Source of the DNA: Marinobacterium sp. xm-d-530
GTDB lineage: Bacteria > Pseudomonadota > Gammaproteobacteria > Pseudomonadales > Balneatricaceae
Direction: 5' to 3'
Assembly (NCBI RefSeq): GCF_013283365.1
Contig: NZ_WBYM01000003.1
Coordinates: forward strand, 248,001 to 312,000
Length of the DNA: 64,000 bases
Part shown: in pieces, positions 62,301-64,000 of the stretch
Position numbering within the stretch: the first letter of the stretch is position 1
Layout: each line of letters begins with the position of its first letter
The notes under the pieces: generated by a model
Databases searched by the model: none
The model's input: only the letters and a program-made list of their open reading frames with translations
Told to the model about the DNA's origin: nothing
Position numbers and translations under genes: made by a program

Positions 62301-63821
62301 TTTCACTTCAGTAATCGAAACAGTGTTGCTCATTTCAGAACTGATCATCAACCAACCTGTGTTCGCATCTCGTGAGATGAACGAAAGACCTTCTGGTGAG
62401 ACGTTATCCATCGCGTTATTGATGAACTGAACGTAGCTTGGAGACTCTGGGTTCGTGACATCGTAAACGAAAATACCACCGGTACGTTCCTGACCAATGA
62501 AAGCGTATTGACGATCATTCAGTGTGCCCACAGTCACTGATTCAGGCTCACCGCCTTTATCATCTGAACGGTCGTCCATCTGGTATTGACCATCTTCAAG
62601 CTGACCATTGAAATCGTTTGGACGCAGCTCAGACATTTTCTTAGCAAACTGATTTGCGCTGTCCCAAACCATCTCGCCCTCTGCATTCCAGACAGTGAAT
62701 GAACGACCACCGTAAGAGTAGATCTGATCGATATCGCCATCACGGTCTATGTCACCCATAGAAGTCGTTGTCTTAAGACGACCTAATACTTTCTTGTCCT
62801 GAAGCTCTGCTGCATTTGGGTAGGCCGTTGGATCTAGCTTAAGATCAGCGACACGAACCTCTTCACTGTAACCATCGTAGTCGCGTGAATCACCTTCGTT
62901 TGCAGAGAGGATGTACGTTTTACCCTTTGCTGTCATTGAAGCGATAGCATCCGGCATGTACATACCCATTACAGGGTAAGTTGTGATGTTGATCTTGCCA
63001 TCTTTGTTGCTGGCATCCATCGCATTCTCTGGCTTGCTGTGATCTTTAAAGCCAAGACCGACAACGTCAGTAATTTCAGCAGAGGCTAGATCAACAATTG
63101 CAAAAGCATTGTTCTCTTGGAGAGCAACCCAAGCCGTTTTCGAATCTGCTGAGATGGCAACGTACTCTGGTTCAACATCTTGCTGGAAAGAGGCATTTGG
63201 ACCAAATACGCGTACGCCATTCACACCTTCTGCGAACGCATCGAAGTTTGCATTACGAGCCGTCCAAGTTTGAGTGTCGATAACCGTTACCGAGCCAACA
63301 GGGTCAACGGTGTATTCATCGCTTGGCTCACCTTCGTTGGCAGCAACTAGGTAACGACCGTCTGGTGAAAAAGTCACCATATCAGGTAGAGCACCCGCTT
63401 CAATGGCATTACCTTTAAGTCCCGATAGTTTTGCTGGCTGACCGTCCAGATCAAACAGAACGATAGATCCATTTGCCTGCTTGTTTTCAGCTTCTACCGC
63501 TACAGCAACCACATCACCAAAGGTCGTCACTGAGTTAGGACCGCCACCGTACTGGCTAAGGTCAATAAAGCCTGCATCAGATAGCGCGCCAGACTTAGCA
63601 ACATTGAGCATGCGAATGCCATTTGAATCCGCGTTAGTGACATAAATACGATTAGCTTTGGCACTGAATGCAGAGATCTCTGTACAACTCTCTTTCTCAA
63701 CACACTTCTCAGTTTCGGTGAAAAAACCGATCTGTTTGACGTTTAGTTCAGCTGCAAAAGCCTGGCTTGCCGTTGCAAAAGCGACTGACGCGATCGCGAC
63801 TTTAAGTGAAGTAAGTTTCAT
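62292..63821 (-). CDS. Exported choice-of-anchor I family beta-propeller protein
   Basis: The 509-residue protein has a signal peptide cut after AFA (residue 23) and repeated blades with the pattern PDxVTFSPDGRYLVAANEGEPSDEY, typical of the 'choice-of-anchor I' beta-propeller family, some members of which are called alkaline-phosphatase-like. Asp-rich loops such as GDIDRDGDIDQI may bind calcium. The function is unknown; it is probably secreted or periplasmic. The upstream 180 bp hold its promoter. Confidence 0.85.
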   Translation of the reverse strand: MKLTSLKVAIASVAFATASQAFAAELNVKQIGFFTETEKCVEKESCTEISAFSAKANRIYVTNADSNGIRMLNVAKSGALSDAGFIDLSQYGGGPNSVTTFGDVVAVAVEAENKQANGSIVLFDLDGQPAKLSGLKGNAIEAGALPDMVTFSPDGRYLVAANEGEPSDEYTVDPVGSVTVIDTQTWTARNANFDAFAEGVNGVRVFGPNASFQQDVEPEYVAISADSKTAWVALQENNAFAIVDLASAEITDVVGLGFKDHSKPENAMDASNKDGKINITTYPVMGMYMPDAIASMTAKGKTYILSANEGDSRDYDGYSEEVRVADLKLDPTAYPNAAELQDKKVLGRLKTTTSMGDIDRDGDIDQIYSYGGRSFTVWNAEGEMVWDSANQFAKKMSELRPNDFNGQLEDGQYQMDDRSDDKGGEPESVTVGTLNDRQYAFIGQERTGGIFVYDVTNPESPSYVQFINNAMDNVSPEGLSFISRDANTGWLMISSEMSNTVSITEVKAK

Positions 63822-64000
63822 GTTGTTGTCCCTTCATTATTAAAAGATCAAAACACTATGTAGTCCGAAGATGACAAATTAATGGAGAAAATATGACTTT
63901 TAGATTTCAGAAAAATGAATGCCTGCCATGTAAAAAAATCTTAAAAAATTAACCATTTTTTTGTAACAAAAAGCACCGATATTAGGCGAATACATAACAC
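63822..64000. other. Upstream region of the beta-propeller gene, cut by window edge
   Basis: A noncoding stretch with an AT-rich segment. One TGTAACA 7-mer (63962-63968) on the plus strand resembles a PhoB half-site, but I see no second unit in register. A gene beyond the window end may be the target. Confidence 0.4.

Noticed and set aside
63962-63968. A TGTAACA as a PhoB box
   Set aside because: A single unit with no partner in 11-bp register and no downstream gene in the window.
1-64000. CRISPR arrays, rRNA genes, insertion sequences
   Set aside because: No regularly spaced repeats, rRNA sequence or transposase frames were seen in the window.

Overview
The window looks like chromosome of a marine gammaproteobacterium, most like the Oceanospirillales. 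This is inferred from gene content and order (yibN-grxC-secB beside gpmI; ubiB-hisI-hisE-tatABC; hisB-hisH-hisA-hisF), a GC content a little under 50% by eye, and protein features such as two-heme cytochrome c4 and ThrB of the APH-like type. I could not run a database search, so the genus is open.

Layout. 1-19.5 kb is housekeeping backbone: the 5' end of gpmI, a rhodanese, grxC, secB, a reductase, a thioredoxin, glycerate kinase, a 1-Cys peroxiredoxin, a DTW-domain tRNA modifier, tatC-tatB-tatA, hisE, hisI, ubiB, dsbA, cytochrome c4, engB, polA, thrB, a CofD-like protein and uvrD with a LexA-type box. 19.5-33.5 kb is a phosphate block: a Pit transporter, pstS-pstC-pstA-pstB, ppx, ppk, phoU, ubiA, phoB and phoR. 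Direct repeats spaced 11 bp, fitting PhoB boxes, lie before pit, pstS, phoU and phoB. 33.5-41.7 kb holds cysZ, three small unknown genes, a YjaG-like gene, hisF-hisA-hisH-hisB, an AsmA-like gene, mutY and yggX.

41.7-56.7 kb is an integrated genetic element. An intact tRNA-Phe (GAA) gene lies at its left end. A perfect 55-bp copy of the 3' part of that tRNA plus flank (41771-41825) recurs at 56666-56720 beside a tyrosine recombinase gene. The element carries two copper clusters that converge near 48.02 kb. The plus-strand one encodes a His/Cys-rich exported protein, a DsbA-like protein, a multicopper oxidase, CcdA, a cytochrome c, CopC and CopD. The minus-strand one encodes a SHOCT protein, an HMA-like protein without CxxC, a MerR regulator, a Cu(I) P-type ATPase, a cupredoxin-like protein and a cytochrome c. 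A MerR-type promoter with a 19-bp spacer lies before the minus-strand operon, divergent from a methyltransferase gene. Next to the integrase is a chain of stop/start-coupled genes: an AlpA-like regulator, a small GLL-repeat protein, a YagK/YfjJ (inovirus Gp2-like) protein with an HxH motif and a Y-x3-Y motif, and a ProQ/FinO-like protein. I see no conjugation or virion genes, so it resembles a satellite-like or mobilizable element with metal cargo.

56.8-64 kb returns to backbone: a Lys-rich exported protein, a lysozyme-like lipoprotein, an ABC1 kinase, an EAL protein, a small DUF6435-like protein, a CobW GTPase, a 38-residue Cys-rich protein, a DUF3750-like lipoprotein and a secreted beta-propeller protein.

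The best leads are the mobile element with its coupled replication-like module, the MerR operator together with the mismatch between regulator cysteines and pump specificity, the HMA-like protein that lost its metal site, and the 38-residue Cys-rich gene.
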